DNA of 64,000 bases, from positions 248,001 to 312,000 of the forward strand of contig DASRDB010000003.1 of NCBI GenBank assembly GCA_035652815.1, given 5' to 3'. The notes under the pieces were generated by a model. It had not been told where the DNA came from, ran no database searches, and saw only the letters and a list, made by a program, of their open reading frames with translations. Positions 26,836 through 35,544 of this stretch are shown piece by piece. The position numbers and the translations under genes were made by a program. The stretch's first letter is position 1, and every line of letters starts with the position of its first letter. This DNA is from DASRDB01 sp035652815 (GTDB lineage Bacteria > Chloroflexota > Ktedonobacteria > Ktedonobacterales > Ktedonobacteraceae).

Positions 26836-27978
26836 ATGTCTGTCTCACAACATGACTGGTCGCTGCACCGCAAAGGACAGATCGACCAGGAACGTCATAA
26901 AGAAAAGATTCGCGAGGCTATCAAGAAAAACCTGAGCGATATCGTCAGCGAGGAGAGCATCATTTTGTCTGACGGCAAAAAGGCTGTACGTATCCCCGTC
27001 CGCACGCTTGACGAATATCGCTTCCGCTACGACCCCGGACGCCAGACCCATGCCGGACAGGGTAACGGCAAGAGCAAAGTAGGCGACGTCATCGCCCAGG
27101 AGCCGCGCCCCGGCAAGGGCAAAAAGGGCGATGCTGGTAAAGAGGCCGGATACGACTACTACGAAGCCGAAATCTCGATGGAGGAACTGGCAGCTCTGAT
27201 CTTTGAAGACCTCGGCCTGCCCAACCTCGAACAGAAACGCCAGCAAGAACTCCAGACCGAGTCAGTTCGCTTCACCGATGTGCGCAAGAAAGGCCCGCTC
27301 ACCAACCTGGATAAAAAACGCACCATCATGGAGAACATGAAACGCAACGCCGCTAAAGGTGATGCTCGCTTCAAGGATATTAAATCCGAAGACCTGCGCT
27401 TCAAGACGTGGGAGCCGACGATTAAATATCAATCCAATGCGGTTGTTATAGCAATGATGGATGTTTCAGGCTCGATGGGTGAATTCGAGAAGTACATTGC
27501 CCGCAGCTTCTACTTCTGGATGGTCCGTTTCCTGCGCACCAAGTACAATAACGTCCACATCGTCTTCATCAGCCATCATACCGAGGCGAAGGAAGTCACC
27601 GAGGAAGAGTTCTTCCATAAAGGAGAGAGCGGCGGCACACAAGTTTCGTCCGCTTACGAACTGGCGCTGGAAATCATCAAGCAACGCTACAATCCCGATG
27701 ACTGGAATATCTATCCCTTCCACTTCTCGGATGGCGATAACCTGCCCTGGGACAATGATCGCTGCGTGCAGCTTGTGCATAAACTGATGGAGGTCTGTAA
27801 CATCTTCGGTTATGGCGAGATTCGGGAGGGCCATTATCGCTCGCCCAGCACCCTCATGTCGGCCTATAACAAGATCAACGACAAGAAATTCATCGCCGTG
27901 ACCATCTCGGATAAAAAGGAAGTCTATCCGGCGCTGAGGAAATTCTTCGCGCAGCGCGAACCCGTTCCGAGCCGCTAG
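26836..27978 (+). CDS. yhbH: DUF444 protein YhbH/YeaH, VWA-type
   Basis: The 380-residue protein is the DUF444 member that accompanies PrkA (YeaH in E. coli, YhbH in Bacillus). The N-terminus WSLHRKGQIDQERHKEKI and the Gly/Lys-rich EPRPGKGKKGD are typical. A von Willebrand A-like fold appears in the C-terminal half with the MIDAS motif MDVSGSMGEFEKYIARSFYF (DxSxS) near residue 207 and HTEAKEVTEEEFF and SGGTQVSSAYELAL following. This suggests metal-dependent protein binding, perhaps presenting a substrate to PrkA. The ATG at 26836 follows GGAAGGAG. It is 13 bp upstream of spoVR. Confidence 0.93.
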   Translation: MSVSQHDWSLHRKGQIDQERHKEKIREAIKKNLSDIVSEESIILSDGKKAVRIPVRTLDEYRFRYDPGRQTHAGQGNGKSKVGDVIAQEPRPGKGKKGDAGKEAGYDYYEAEISMEELAALIFEDLGLPNLEQKRQQELQTESVRFTDVRKKGPLTNLDKKRTIMENMKRNAAKGDARFKDIKSEDLRFKTWEPTIKYQSNAVVIAMMDVSGSMGEFEKYIARSFYFWMVRFLRTKYNNVHIVFISHHTEAKEVTEEEFFHKGESGGTQVSSAYELALEIIKQRYNPDDWNIYPFHFSDGDNLPWDNDRCVQLVHKLMEVCNIFGYGEIREGHYRSPSTLMSAYNKINDKKFIAVTISDKKEVYPALRKFFAQREPVPSR

Positions 27979-27991
27979 AAGGAGTAACCGC

Positions 27992-30664
27992 ATGGCAGAT
28001 AGCGATATTGAACGATTGCGCGATGGAATAGATCACGCCTGGGAAGAGGCCATCCGCTTCGGCCTTGACCCCTTTCCGACGCACTTTGAACTCGTGCCAG
28101 CCAGCATCATGTACGAGTTCGCCTCGTACAGCCTGCCGGGCCGCTTCAGTCACTGGACGCATGGCAAGGCCTACTACCGTCAGAAGATGCAGTACGACCT
28201 GGGGTTGAGCAAAATCTACGAAATGGTGGTCAACACCAACCCCAGCTACGCATTCCTGATGGAGATGAACAACCTGCTCCAGAATACCTTCGTAGCGGCG
28301 CACGTCTTTGGGCATACCGACTTCTTCAAGAACAACGTCTACTTCCAGCACACCTCGCGTCGCATGATCGACAAGGTGAGCATTCACGCCGAACGCATCG
28401 CCAAATACGAATTCGATCACGGCAAGGACGAAGTAGAGCGTTTCCTGGATGCCGTTCTCTCCATACAAGAACACGTTGACTACAACCTCTTCATCCGTGA
28501 AAACGAACCGGAAAAGCGCGAGGAGAAGTCTGCCAACAAGCTCACCGGCTCAGGCGAATACGACGACCTGTGGGGCCTCGACAAGAAAGCGCGCAAAGCG
28601 GAAGAGGAGCGCGACCGGAGGCCGGGCAGGCCGCCCAAGTTCCCAGAAAAGCCTGAAAAAGACCTGCTGCTGTTCCTGATGCGCTACGCCCCCCACTTGC
28701 AGCCCTGGCAGCGCGACATCATCGAAATCGTGCGCACCGAAATGCTCTACTTCGTGCCACAGATGCAAACGAAGACCATGAATGAGGGGTGGGCGTGTCT
28801 GGTCGGAAACAGCCTTGTGCTGACCGATCATGGGCTAATACGCTACGACAAGCTGCATGAAATGCTCGCGCGGGGTCAAACCGTCAAAGTGGGCAGCGGC
28901 AACGGCGAGCAAGACGTGATTACTGACCGCCATATCACACGAAGGGCAGCGACGGTACGTCTACGCACCCGGCGCGGCTTTGTCTTAGAGGGCGCGGAAG
29001 AGCATAAACTGAACATTGGCCCAGATCAGTGGATTGCACTGAAAGATGTACAGGTCGGCCAACGCATTCCTCTGAGTATTGGCGATAACCTCTGGCCGCA
29101 ACAACTCGTTCCGCTCGACACACCGAACAGAATTGTGCCAGCTACTGTAGAGGATGTGGCGCAGGCGGCAGGTGTGGGGGTACATACCGTTTACCGCTCA
29201 CTCAGTGGCAAGACGAACTACGCCAGAGATCGCATTGTCGCAGCTATTGAAAACACAGGCTATACACCTGGCAGCGCAGGCAAACCGTTATACACAACAC
29301 GCCTGCCATTGGTCGCGCCAACTCATGTCACCGAAGCCTTCGCCGAATTTCTCGGCTACCTGATTGGCGATGGCAATATTCATATGACAAAGAACGCCAT
29401 AGGCTATACAACCGGAGATCGCGAACTGGCTGATCGCTATAGCAAGCTTGTACGCGAGTTATTCGCCATTGAAGCAACTCCTACCTGGGATGCTAAAACA
29501 ATCACTGGCAAGGGCGGCAGATGGCGTGTGGTTTTCTATTCGGCTAACGTGCTTGACCTGCTGCAATCGCTTGGCATTGATCTGAAGGCGAAGGCGCGAG
29601 AGAAGCGCATCCCTGATTGTATTCTGCGCTCTCCCAAGCCGGTCGTCAGCGCGTTCCTGCGGGCCTACTTCGATTGCGATGGCCGCGCTTTGGTCAAACA
29701 GGGTGTCATCCTCTCCACGTTTAGCAATGATATCGCTCAGACGTTGCAAATACTACTGCTGAACTACGGCATCCTCTCGCGCCGACGCGGGCCAAATGTG
29801 TGGATCAGCGGGAAGTCTGCCGAGGTCTACAGCCAGGAAATCGGCTTCAATCTGACATGCAAACGCGAGAACCTGCACAAATACCTCACGGGTCATCGAT
29901 GGTTCGTACAGGAAGACCCAACCGATGAGGTGGTCAGTGTTGAGTATGACGAAGCCGATGTCTACGATATTACGGTTGATCGTTCGCATCGCTACGTCGC
30001 GAATGGCATGCTGCACCATAACAGCATCTGGCACTCGCGCATCATGCGTCGCCTGGGCGAAATCGGGGTCATATCGGATTCGGAAATTATTGAATTTGCG
30101 CAGTTGCACTCGGGCGTTCTTTCGCCGTCGCGCACGTACCTGAACCCTTATTACATTGGCTTCAAGGTATTCGAGGATATCGAGCGGCGCTGGAACAATC
30201 CTACCCGCGAGGAGCAGGAACGGCTCGGTCGCAAGCCTGGACAGGGTCTCCAGAAGATATTCGAGGTACGGGAACTGGACAACGATGTCTCCTTCCTGCG
30301 CAACTACCTGACGGAAGACCTTATCAAGGAACTCGACCTTTACCTCTACAGGAAAGAGGGCGATGAGTGGGTGATTGTCGAGAAAAACTGGGAGAAGGTG
30401 CGCGATATGATCGTCGCCAACATGACCAACTTCGGCAGTCCCTACCTGGTCGTCGATAACGGCGACTATCGAGGCAACCGCGAACTCTACATCAAGCACC
30501 TCTTCGAGGGCCAGGAACTCGACCTGGTCTACGCCGAAAAAACGCTCCAGCACGTCTACACGCTCTGGGGCCGCCCCGTCCACCTTGAAACGGTGTATGA
30601 TGGCAAGCGCATCTTGCTTTCGTATGATGGGGAGCGGAATTCGAAGAGTACGTTGGAAAAGTAG
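27992..30664 (+). CDS. spoVR: SpoVR family protein with intein
   Basis: SpoVR (YcgB in E. coli) is a conserved partner of PrkA and YhbH, needed for spore cortex formation in Bacillus and for stress adaptation elsewhere; its chemistry is unknown. The 890-residue precursor is 268 plus 213 extein residues around a 409-residue intein. The N-extein has AHVFGHTDFFKNN and the metal-like His residues of this family. The spliced junction reads MNEGWA then SIWHSRIMRRLGE, the invariant SpoVR motif NEGWAxxWHSRIM. Extein length, 481 residues, is normal. GAAGGAG precedes the ATG. Confidence 0.94.
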   Translation: MADSDIERLRDGIDHAWEEAIRFGLDPFPTHFELVPASIMYEFASYSLPGRFSHWTHGKAYYRQKMQYDLGLSKIYEMVVNTNPSYAFLMEMNNLLQNTFVAAHVFGHTDFFKNNVYFQHTSRRMIDKVSIHAERIAKYEFDHGKDEVERFLDAVLSIQEHVDYNLFIRENEPEKREEKSANKLTGSGEYDDLWGLDKKARKAEEERDRRPGRPPKFPEKPEKDLLLFLMRYAPHLQPWQRDIIEIVRTEMLYFVPQMQTKTMNEGWACLVGNSLVLTDHGLIRYDKLHEMLARGQTVKVGSGNGEQDVITDRHITRRAATVRLRTRRGFVLEGAEEHKLNIGPDQWIALKDVQVGQRIPLSIGDNLWPQQLVPLDTPNRIVPATVEDVAQAAGVGVHTVYRSLSGKTNYARDRIVAAIENTGYTPGSAGKPLYTTRLPLVAPTHVTEAFAEFLGYLIGDGNIHMTKNAIGYTTGDRELADRYSKLVRELFAIEATPTWDAKTITGKGGRWRVVFYSANVLDLLQSLGIDLKAKAREKRIPDCILRSPKPVVSAFLRAYFDCDGRALVKQGVILSTFSNDIAQTLQILLLNYGILSRRRGPNVWISGKSAEVYSQEIGFNLTCKRENLHKYLTGHRWFVQEDPTDEVVSVEYDEADVYDITVDRSHRYVANGMLHHNSIWHSRIMRRLGEIGVISDSEIIEFAQLHSGVLSPSRTYLNPYYIGFKVFEDIERRWNNPTREEQERLGRKPGQGLQKIFEVRELDNDVSFLRNYLTEDLIKELDLYLYRKEGDEWVIVEKNWEKVRDMIVANMTNFGSPYLVVDNGDYRGNRELYIKHLFEGQELDLVYAEKTLQHVYTLWGRPVHLETVYDGKRILLSYDGERNSKSTLEK
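28796..30022 (+). other. Intein in SpoVR (residues 269-677) with inserted LacI-type HTH
   Basis: Block A is CLVGNSLVLTDHGLIRY, starting at Cys269. Blocks B (GFVLEGAEEHKLNI), F (VYDITVDRSH) and G (RYVANGMLHHN, ending Asn677) are intact, with Ser678 as the +1 residue. LAGLIDADG motifs LGYLIGDGNIH (454-464) and FLRAYFDCDGRAL (555-567) are present. Between block B and the first endonuclease motif, residues 384-427 read like a LacI-family DNA-binding head: VEDVAQAAGVGVHTVYRSLS and ARDRIVAAIENTGYTPG. This could widen the endonuclease's recognition site. Confidence 0.93.
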
Positions 30665-30681
30665 GGTTTCTCCAACGAGCG

Positions 30682-30723
30682 AAGGGAAGGTCAGGGATGC
30701 GCGTGCATCCCTGGCCTTCCCTT
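30682..30723 (+). terminator. Terminator of prkA-yhbH-spoVR operon
   Basis: A 19-bp stem (AAGGGAAGGTCAGGGATGC and GCATCCCTGGCCTTCCCTT) with a GCGT loop starts 18 bp after the spoVR stop codon. It is followed by a short T-containing stretch (TTGTTGTG). Confidence 0.75.
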
Positions 30724-30913
30724 GTTGTGCTACAAAGAAATGACGCAAACAGTTTTCATAGCCATTCACTGCCAAAATGTTAGATAATATGAGATTGTTA
30801 GAGAAGAGGACATCCAGCGCGTCTATGAACTGATAATAGCGCCTGGCGAATCGAGAAAGGAGGTCTTTTTGCACAAAGCTCGTTGTCCAGTTTAACAGAA
30901 CAGGAGGGTATTT

Positions 30914-31735
30914 ATGGCGATCAACTCCATGGATTACAGCAACAAGGACCTGGTACTCGACGTGGTTCGCACCGAGCGCGCCAATTTCTTTCATATCGTT
31001 GACGACCCACAAAACTGGAATGTGCAGACCCGCTGCACCGAGTGGAAGGTGCAGGATATGGTTGGTCACATGATCGACGTGACCGAAGGCTATCTTGGTC
31101 GCTGGGAGGTTGCCCGGCGCAACGAACCAGCCACTGCTGTTGGCCTGCTGGTTATGGCCGACCAGCTCAATCAGAACGCTCAGGCTTTCCGCAGACTCCC
31201 CCGCGAAGAGGCTATTGCCCGGCTCAAGGCCGATTCGGATAAGATGCTCGAAATTTTCGACTCTCTGACCGCTGAGGAGTGGGGAAGCTTCAACGTCACT
31301 CATCCCTATATGGGGCCGCTTCCTACTCTGTTCTACCCAGCCTTCCAGATCATGGATTACGGCGTTCATACCTGGGATATGAGGTGGGGTCTGGGCGAGA
31401 AGGATGCGAAGTTGGACGAACGCACCGCCGGAGTCCTCGTTCCCTACATGTTCATTCTGATGCAGGCCACCGTCGATGAGGAAAGCGCTCAAGGGCTGGA
31501 CGCGGATTACGGCATTCAGGTAGATGGCGAGTATGGCGGCCGGTGGCGCGTTCGAGTGAAGGATGGCAAGTTTACCTATGAGCCAGCCGATAACCTGGAC
31601 GGCGCGCAGGCGGTCTTCCACTTCCGAGACGCTTCCGAATTCGTGCTAACCGCTTTCCAACGCATCGAAGGCGGCGAGGCAACGGGCGACCCGCAGGTTA
31701 TCCAGAAAATCCGGCACCTGTTCTTCCGCATTTAG
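30914..31735 (+). CDS. MDMPI/DinB-like protein with SCP2-type C-terminal domain
   Basis: The 273-residue protein joins an MDMPI_N/DinB four-helix domain (VRTERANFFHIVDDPQNW and CTEWKVQDMVGHMIDVTEGY, with the metal-type histidine of VGHM) to an SCP2-like sterol-carrier fold at the C-terminus (YGGRWRVRVKDGKFTYEPAD and DASEFVLTAFQRIEGGEATG). This is the arrangement of mycothiol-dependent maleylpyruvate isomerase and of thiol-dependent or detoxifying relatives. GGAGGGTATTT precedes the ATG. It heads a four-gene operon with a VOC protein, a GNAT protein and an esterase. Role in thiol-dependent metabolism of aromatics or quinones is inferred. Confidence 0.85.
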   Translation: MAINSMDYSNKDLVLDVVRTERANFFHIVDDPQNWNVQTRCTEWKVQDMVGHMIDVTEGYLGRWEVARRNEPATAVGLLVMADQLNQNAQAFRRLPREEAIARLKADSDKMLEIFDSLTAEEWGSFNVTHPYMGPLPTLFYPAFQIMDYGVHTWDMRWGLGEKDAKLDERTAGVLVPYMFILMQATVDEESAQGLDADYGIQVDGEYGGRWRVRVKDGKFTYEPADNLDGAQAVFHFRDASEFVLTAFQRIEGGEATGDPQVIQKIRHLFFRI

Positions 31736-31785
31736 CACATAGCGCGTAGAGATGGAATATCTCTACGCTAGCTAAAGGAACGATT

Positions 31786-32427
31786 ATGTCTATCATTCAA
31801 ACTCAGGGCGTTCACCATATCACCTTTGTCGGCTCCAACCGCGAGGCAACGATTGAGTTCTACGAGGGCGTGCTGGGCATGCCCCTGGTGATGGATCAGC
31901 CCAATCTGGATGTGCCCGAGGAGACGCATCTCTACTTCGACGCGGGAGATGGTCGGCTCATCACTTTCTTTGTTCGGCCAACCCGCCAGAACGATCCCAC
32001 ACCAAATCCAGAGGATATCGGCAACCTGCACCACCTCGCGTTCACGGTTTCCCGCGCGACTTATACACAGGTCGCGCAACGCTTGAACGAGCGGGGCATC
32101 TGGAACACGGGGAATATTGACCGGGGCTTCATGGACTCCATCTACTTCCGCGACCCGAACGGGCAATTGCTTGAACTGGCCTGTTATAAGTTTGTGCCGC
32201 CGGAGGGCTATAGCTATGCAGAGGTGCTTGTTACGGCGCATCGCATTCGTGTAGCTGCTGGGGCACCCTACATTTCTGATACGCACCTGGCGGACGCCAT
32301 TGCCGAACTGACCCGACGCAAAGGGCTTTCACTCAGCAGGAAAGAGCTACCAAAAGCAGAGGCAGTTAAGCAGACAGCTCAACAGGATGGAAAAGGCGAA
32401 GTCGAGGAAGAGGTTGAATCACTATGA
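31786..32427 (+). CDS. VOC family ring-cleaving dioxygenase-like protein
   Basis: The 213-residue protein is a vicinal-oxygen-chelate (glyoxalase/type I extradiol dioxygenase) protein. It has GVHHITFVGSNREATIEFYEG with the first metal histidine, HHLAFTVSRA with the second, and YFRDPNGQLLELAC with the metal glutamate. A helical C-terminal tail of about 55 residues follows. It resembles MhqA/MhqO/MhqE-type dioxygenases that act on hydroquinones, but is roughly half their length because it has only one VOC module here. AAAGGAACG precedes the ATG. A 31741-31772 hairpin lies between it and the preceding gene, and its stop overlaps the next gene by 4 bp. Confidence 0.85.
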   Translation: MSIIQTQGVHHITFVGSNREATIEFYEGVLGMPLVMDQPNLDVPEETHLYFDAGDGRLITFFVRPTRQNDPTPNPEDIGNLHHLAFTVSRATYTQVAQRLNERGIWNTGNIDRGFMDSIYFRDPNGQLLELACYKFVPPEGYSYAEVLVTAHRIRVAAGAPYISDTHLADAIAELTRRKGLSLSRKELPKAEAVKQTAQQDGKGEVEEEVESL

Positions 32428-33050
32428 CAGCTTCGCCAGATGCACCTGCATTGGGTACGTTCTGGTTGTTGCGGCTTGACTCGATATCGGTTAACATGGT
32501 CGAGCCGCGTGTTCCAACAACGTTCCTGCGCATGAGAACAGATGAAGCTTCAGTCCTGGCGCAAACAATGGATAGGCCGGAGGTTGAGCAGCGTATCGCG
32601 GCAGGAAAACGTTGTTATGTGGCGCTGGTAGAGGGTAAGCTCGCAGCGTATGGCTGGGCAACGTTCGACCAGGAAGCGATTGGAGAGCTTGGCTTACTCG
32701 TTCATCTCAAGCCAGGAGAGGCATATATCTGGGATTGCGTCACGTTGCCGGAATATCGCGGGTTGCGCCTCTATCCGGCTTTGCTGGCATATATTGCCAG
32801 AGATTTACAGGCCGAGGGTTTTCAGCGCGTCTGGATTGGCGCAAATGCTGATAATGTTGCATCTCAAAGCGGTATGAGACAGGTTGGTTTTGTGCCAATA
32901 GCGGATGTAACGGCTGATAGCGAACTGGGTATGAGCAGGCTCTGGTTGCGCGGGCAGCCAGGAGTTTCTGAGCAACTGGTGAGGGACGCGGGTTATGCGC
33001 TCTTTGGCGATGCGACTGCTGCCTACAAGGACATCATGAAAAAGGAATGA
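32424..33050 (+). CDS. GNAT-like acetyltransferase
   Basis: The 208-residue protein is translationally coupled to the VOC gene (ATGA overlap). It looks like a GNAT fold: a substrate strand region (RCYVALVEGKLAAYGWATFD), then DCVTLPEYRGLRLYPALLAY, where RGLRLYPAL replaces the usual RGxGxG/A loop, and VWIGANADNVASQSGMRQVGF, the conserved asparagine and final strand. The pyrophosphate loop is therefore atypical. The substrate is unknown. Confidence 0.72.
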   Translation: MTASPDAPALGTFWLLRLDSISVNMVEPRVPTTFLRMRTDEASVLAQTMDRPEVEQRIAAGKRCYVALVEGKLAAYGWATFDQEAIGELGLLVHLKPGEAYIWDCVTLPEYRGLRLYPALLAYIARDLQAEGFQRVWIGANADNVASQSGMRQVGFVPIADVTADSELGMSRLWLRGQPGVSEQLVRDAGYALFGDATAAYKDIMKKE

Positions 33051-33065
33051 AGGGGAACAAACCAT

Positions 33066-33728
33066 ATGAGCGAACAGAGTAATGCCATAAAAGGGCCGCA
33101 CCAGGGCCAGCCTCTTCTCACAGCAGGAAAACCGCTTGAGCGGGCGCAGGCGGCGATGGTGATGCTGCATGGTCGCGGAGCGTCGGCAGAAAATATCCTG
33201 GAACTGACTGAGGAGTTGAACGCGCCCGGCTTTGCCTATCTTGCTCCCCAGGCCGCGAATAATACCTGGTATCCATACAGTTTTCTCGTTCCCATTGAAC
33301 GGAACGAGCCTGGACTCTCATCCGGCCTTGCAGTAATTGCGAGCATACTGGCACAAATTGAGCAGATAGGTATTCCGCTTGAACGCACGATGCTGTTGGG
33401 TTTTTCACAGGGCGCGTGTTTGATGCTTGAATTTGTGGCGCGCAATGCGCGCAGGTATGGAGGTGTTGCGGGGCTGAGCGGTGGACTGATAGGGCCGGAT
33501 GGGACGCCGCGAAACTATCCAGGTTCGCTTGAGGGAACGCCCGTCTTTCTTGGATGCAGCGATATCGACCCACATGTTCCCAAAGAGCGGGTAGAACTGA
33601 CAGCCCAGGTCTTACAACAAATGGGGGGAAACGTGACGATGCGGCTTTATCGTCGCATGGGGCATACTGTCAACCAGGATGAAATTGAGGCTGTGCAACG
33701 GATGATGGGCGCACTTGTCGCCTTTTAA
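33066..33728 (+). CDS. Phospholipase/carboxylesterase-type alpha/beta hydrolase
   Basis: The 220-residue protein belongs to the LYPLA/YtaP-like esterases, including MhqD of Bacillus. The oxyanion region is VMLHGRGASAENIL, the nucleophile is Ser in LLGFSQGACLML, the acid is Asp in GCSDIDPHVPKERV, and the histidine is in YRRMGHTVNQDEI. All catalytic residues are present. GGGGAACAA precedes the ATG. It closes the operon with the MDMPI, VOC and GNAT genes. The pairing of a VOC protein with an MhqD-like esterase mirrors the mhqNOPD quinone-response genes, an inference from context. Confidence 0.88.
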   Translation: MSEQSNAIKGPHQGQPLLTAGKPLERAQAAMVMLHGRGASAENILELTEELNAPGFAYLAPQAANNTWYPYSFLVPIERNEPGLSSGLAVIASILAQIEQIGIPLERTMLLGFSQGACLMLEFVARNARRYGGVAGLSGGLIGPDGTPRNYPGSLEGTPVFLGCSDIDPHVPKERVELTAQVLQQMGGNVTMRLYRRMGHTVNQDEIEAVQRMMGALVAF

Positions 33729-33804
33729 CTTGCCATTACATTGACTGCTTTAAAAATTTGCCTGCAAAAGCTGTAAAAAGGCCGGAGCATATGCTCAACA
33801 ACAC

Positions 33805-33834
33805 TTGACAGTATAGGAATTTATCGAGTATAGT
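33805..33834 (+). promoter_or_regulatory. Sigma70 promoter for the MFS transporter gene
   Basis: TTGACA (33805-33810) and TATAGT (33829-33834) are spaced by 18 bases, about 105 bp before the MFS start codon. This is close to consensus. Confidence 0.65.
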
Positions 33835-33939
33835 GTTCACATAGACGAACGTTTTGTTTCGCTTATTGAACGCGACAAGGCCAAACGTAGCTCGTTATTC
33901 CTCTTCTCTTCGTGAGACAAGCTGTGAAAGGAGCATCTT

Positions 33940-35469
33940 ATGGCATCCGAAACAGGCGACTCTTTATCCATCGCGGGAGCGAGAACGAGCAGCACAGGCG
34001 CTGCCATTATCGCTCGCCAGGATCGCATTCCGATCTGGTCGCTTTCCTACCTCTTCATCGGCATCATTGGCATGGGTTTTCTCTTCACCTTCTTCGATAT
34101 CTTTGATATCAATGTCTCCTTTATCCAGACCTGCACGCAGATTGTCGCGGGATGTTTGCCAGGTCTGCCGCCCGGAGCCACTCACACTCCGCCGGGGCTG
34201 GTGCTGGCATCCGATATGGTGGGTTTGCCAACCCTGTTAAACTTGTGTGGTTATGTGATCGGCGCGCTGATCCTCAGCCCGCTGGCAGATCGCTTTGGGC
34301 GGCGCGATATGCTGCTGGTCACGCTCATTATCACGGGCCTGGGTTCGCTGTTTAACGCTTTTGTGCAGGACTACACGACCTTCATCATCGCTCGCGTCAT
34401 TACCGGTATTGGGGTAGGTGCGGACCTGGCTCTGGTTGCCACCTACATCAACGAGGTTGCGCCAAGCAACGGACGGGCCAAATACACCTCGCTCATCTTT
34501 ATCATGTCGTCGTTGGGTGCCTTTTTAGGTATCTGGCTGGGCCTGTTGCTCACTACACCCCCGGCCTCTTTCCCCGAGGGCCTGCCGTTTGCCCAGGCGA
34601 CGGTGCAGATTGTGCATGGGCTGCCGCAGTTCGCGGGTAGTGGCTGGCGCTGGATGTATGGCGTTGGCGCGATTCTGGCCCTGGTGGGTATCCTGTTGCG
34701 CTTCCGTCTGCCGGAGTCTCCACGCTGGCTGATCTCACAGGGCCGCCTCGACGAGGCTGACGAGATTGTGACCGACATGGAGCAGCGGGCGATGAAAAGG
34801 CTGGCCAATCTGCCCCCGGTCGGCTCGGAAATCCATTTCCATACCTCTGAGAAACATGCCACCTACTCAGAAATCCTGGGCAATCCGATGTACCTGCGGC
34901 GCACGCTCTTGCTGTTCAGCATGTGGTTTGTCGCCTTTATGACGGTCTACACCATTGGCGTCGGCTTTACAACGATTCTGGCTACGTTAGGCTATCCACC
35001 GCCGGAGGCAGGTATGGTGGCGGCTTTGGGTGTGTTCGGCTTCATCGCGTGTGCCATCTTTGCCTATGGCTATGGTGAGTCGCTGGAACGCAAATACTGG
35101 CTGCCCATCTCGGCGGTACTCACCATTATTGGCGGATTGATCATTGGCCTGAGCGGGTCGGCTAATTTCTGGGTGACGGTCATCGGCGCGATCATCCTGT
35201 TCATCGGCTTTAACCTGTTTGTGCCGATGGCCTGGGCGTGGTCGGCGGAGAACTATCCCACGCGAGCGCGTGCTACCGGCTTTGCCCTGGTGGATGGTAT
35301 CGGGCATATCGGTGGAGGTGTCGGCATTCTGCTGATCGCGGGCAACATCACCACACTCGGCCCGGTGGGCACCTTCCTGGTGATTGGTGGCTGCCTGGTG
35401 GTCGCCTCGATCATCGCCCAGTTTGGCACCGCGACTAAGGAGATGCGATTGGACGCGGTCTCTCCATAA
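33940..35469 (+). CDS. MFS transporter, sugar-porter-like
   Basis: The 509-residue protein has about twelve membrane helices and the MFS motifs of the sugar or metabolite:H+ symporter families: LADRFGRRDMLLVTLIITGL after helix 2, RVITGIGVGADLALVATYI in helix 4-5 region, and RLPESPRWLISQGRLDEADE in the central loop. An aromatic-acid or sugar substrate is possible, but cannot be decided. It is separated from the preceding operon by its own promoter. GAAAGGAGCATCTT precedes the ATG. The gene ends at a bidirectional terminator. Confidence 0.9.
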   Translation: MASETGDSLSIAGARTSSTGAAIIARQDRIPIWSLSYLFIGIIGMGFLFTFFDIFDINVSFIQTCTQIVAGCLPGLPPGATHTPPGLVLASDMVGLPTLLNLCGYVIGALILSPLADRFGRRDMLLVTLIITGLGSLFNAFVQDYTTFIIARVITGIGVGADLALVATYINEVAPSNGRAKYTSLIFIMSSLGAFLGIWLGLLLTTPPASFPEGLPFAQATVQIVHGLPQFAGSGWRWMYGVGAILALVGILLRFRLPESPRWLISQGRLDEADEIVTDMEQRAMKRLANLPPVGSEIHFHTSEKHATYSEILGNPMYLRRTLLLFSMWFVAFMTVYTIGVGFTTILATLGYPPPEAGMVAALGVFGFIACAIFAYGYGESLERKYWLPISAVLTIIGGLIIGLSGSANFWVTVIGAIILFIGFNLFVPMAWAWSAENYPTRARATGFALVDGIGHIGGGVGILLIAGNITTLGPVGTFLVIGGCLVVASIIAQFGTATKEMRLDAVSP

Positions 35470-35485
35470 TAAGAGCTATTCCTGT

Positions 35486-35531
35486 CATAAAAAAGGAGGC
35501 GTGCCGCTTCAGGCATGTCTCCTTTTTTATG
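35486..35531. terminator. Bidirectional terminator, MFS gene and sulfite-oxidase-like gene
   Basis: The stem CATAAAAAAGGAG and its complement CTCCTTTTTTATG encloses a second stem of CGTGCC and GGCATG. The T runs on both strands fit intrinsic termination in both directions. Confidence 0.85.
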
Positions 35532-35544
35532 GTCTATATCAAGG

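Noticed and set aside
29753..31621. A 622-codon open frame antisense to spoVR and the next gene
   Set aside because: It spans two well-supported plus-strand genes, and its product has no recognisable motifs. It arises from codon bias.
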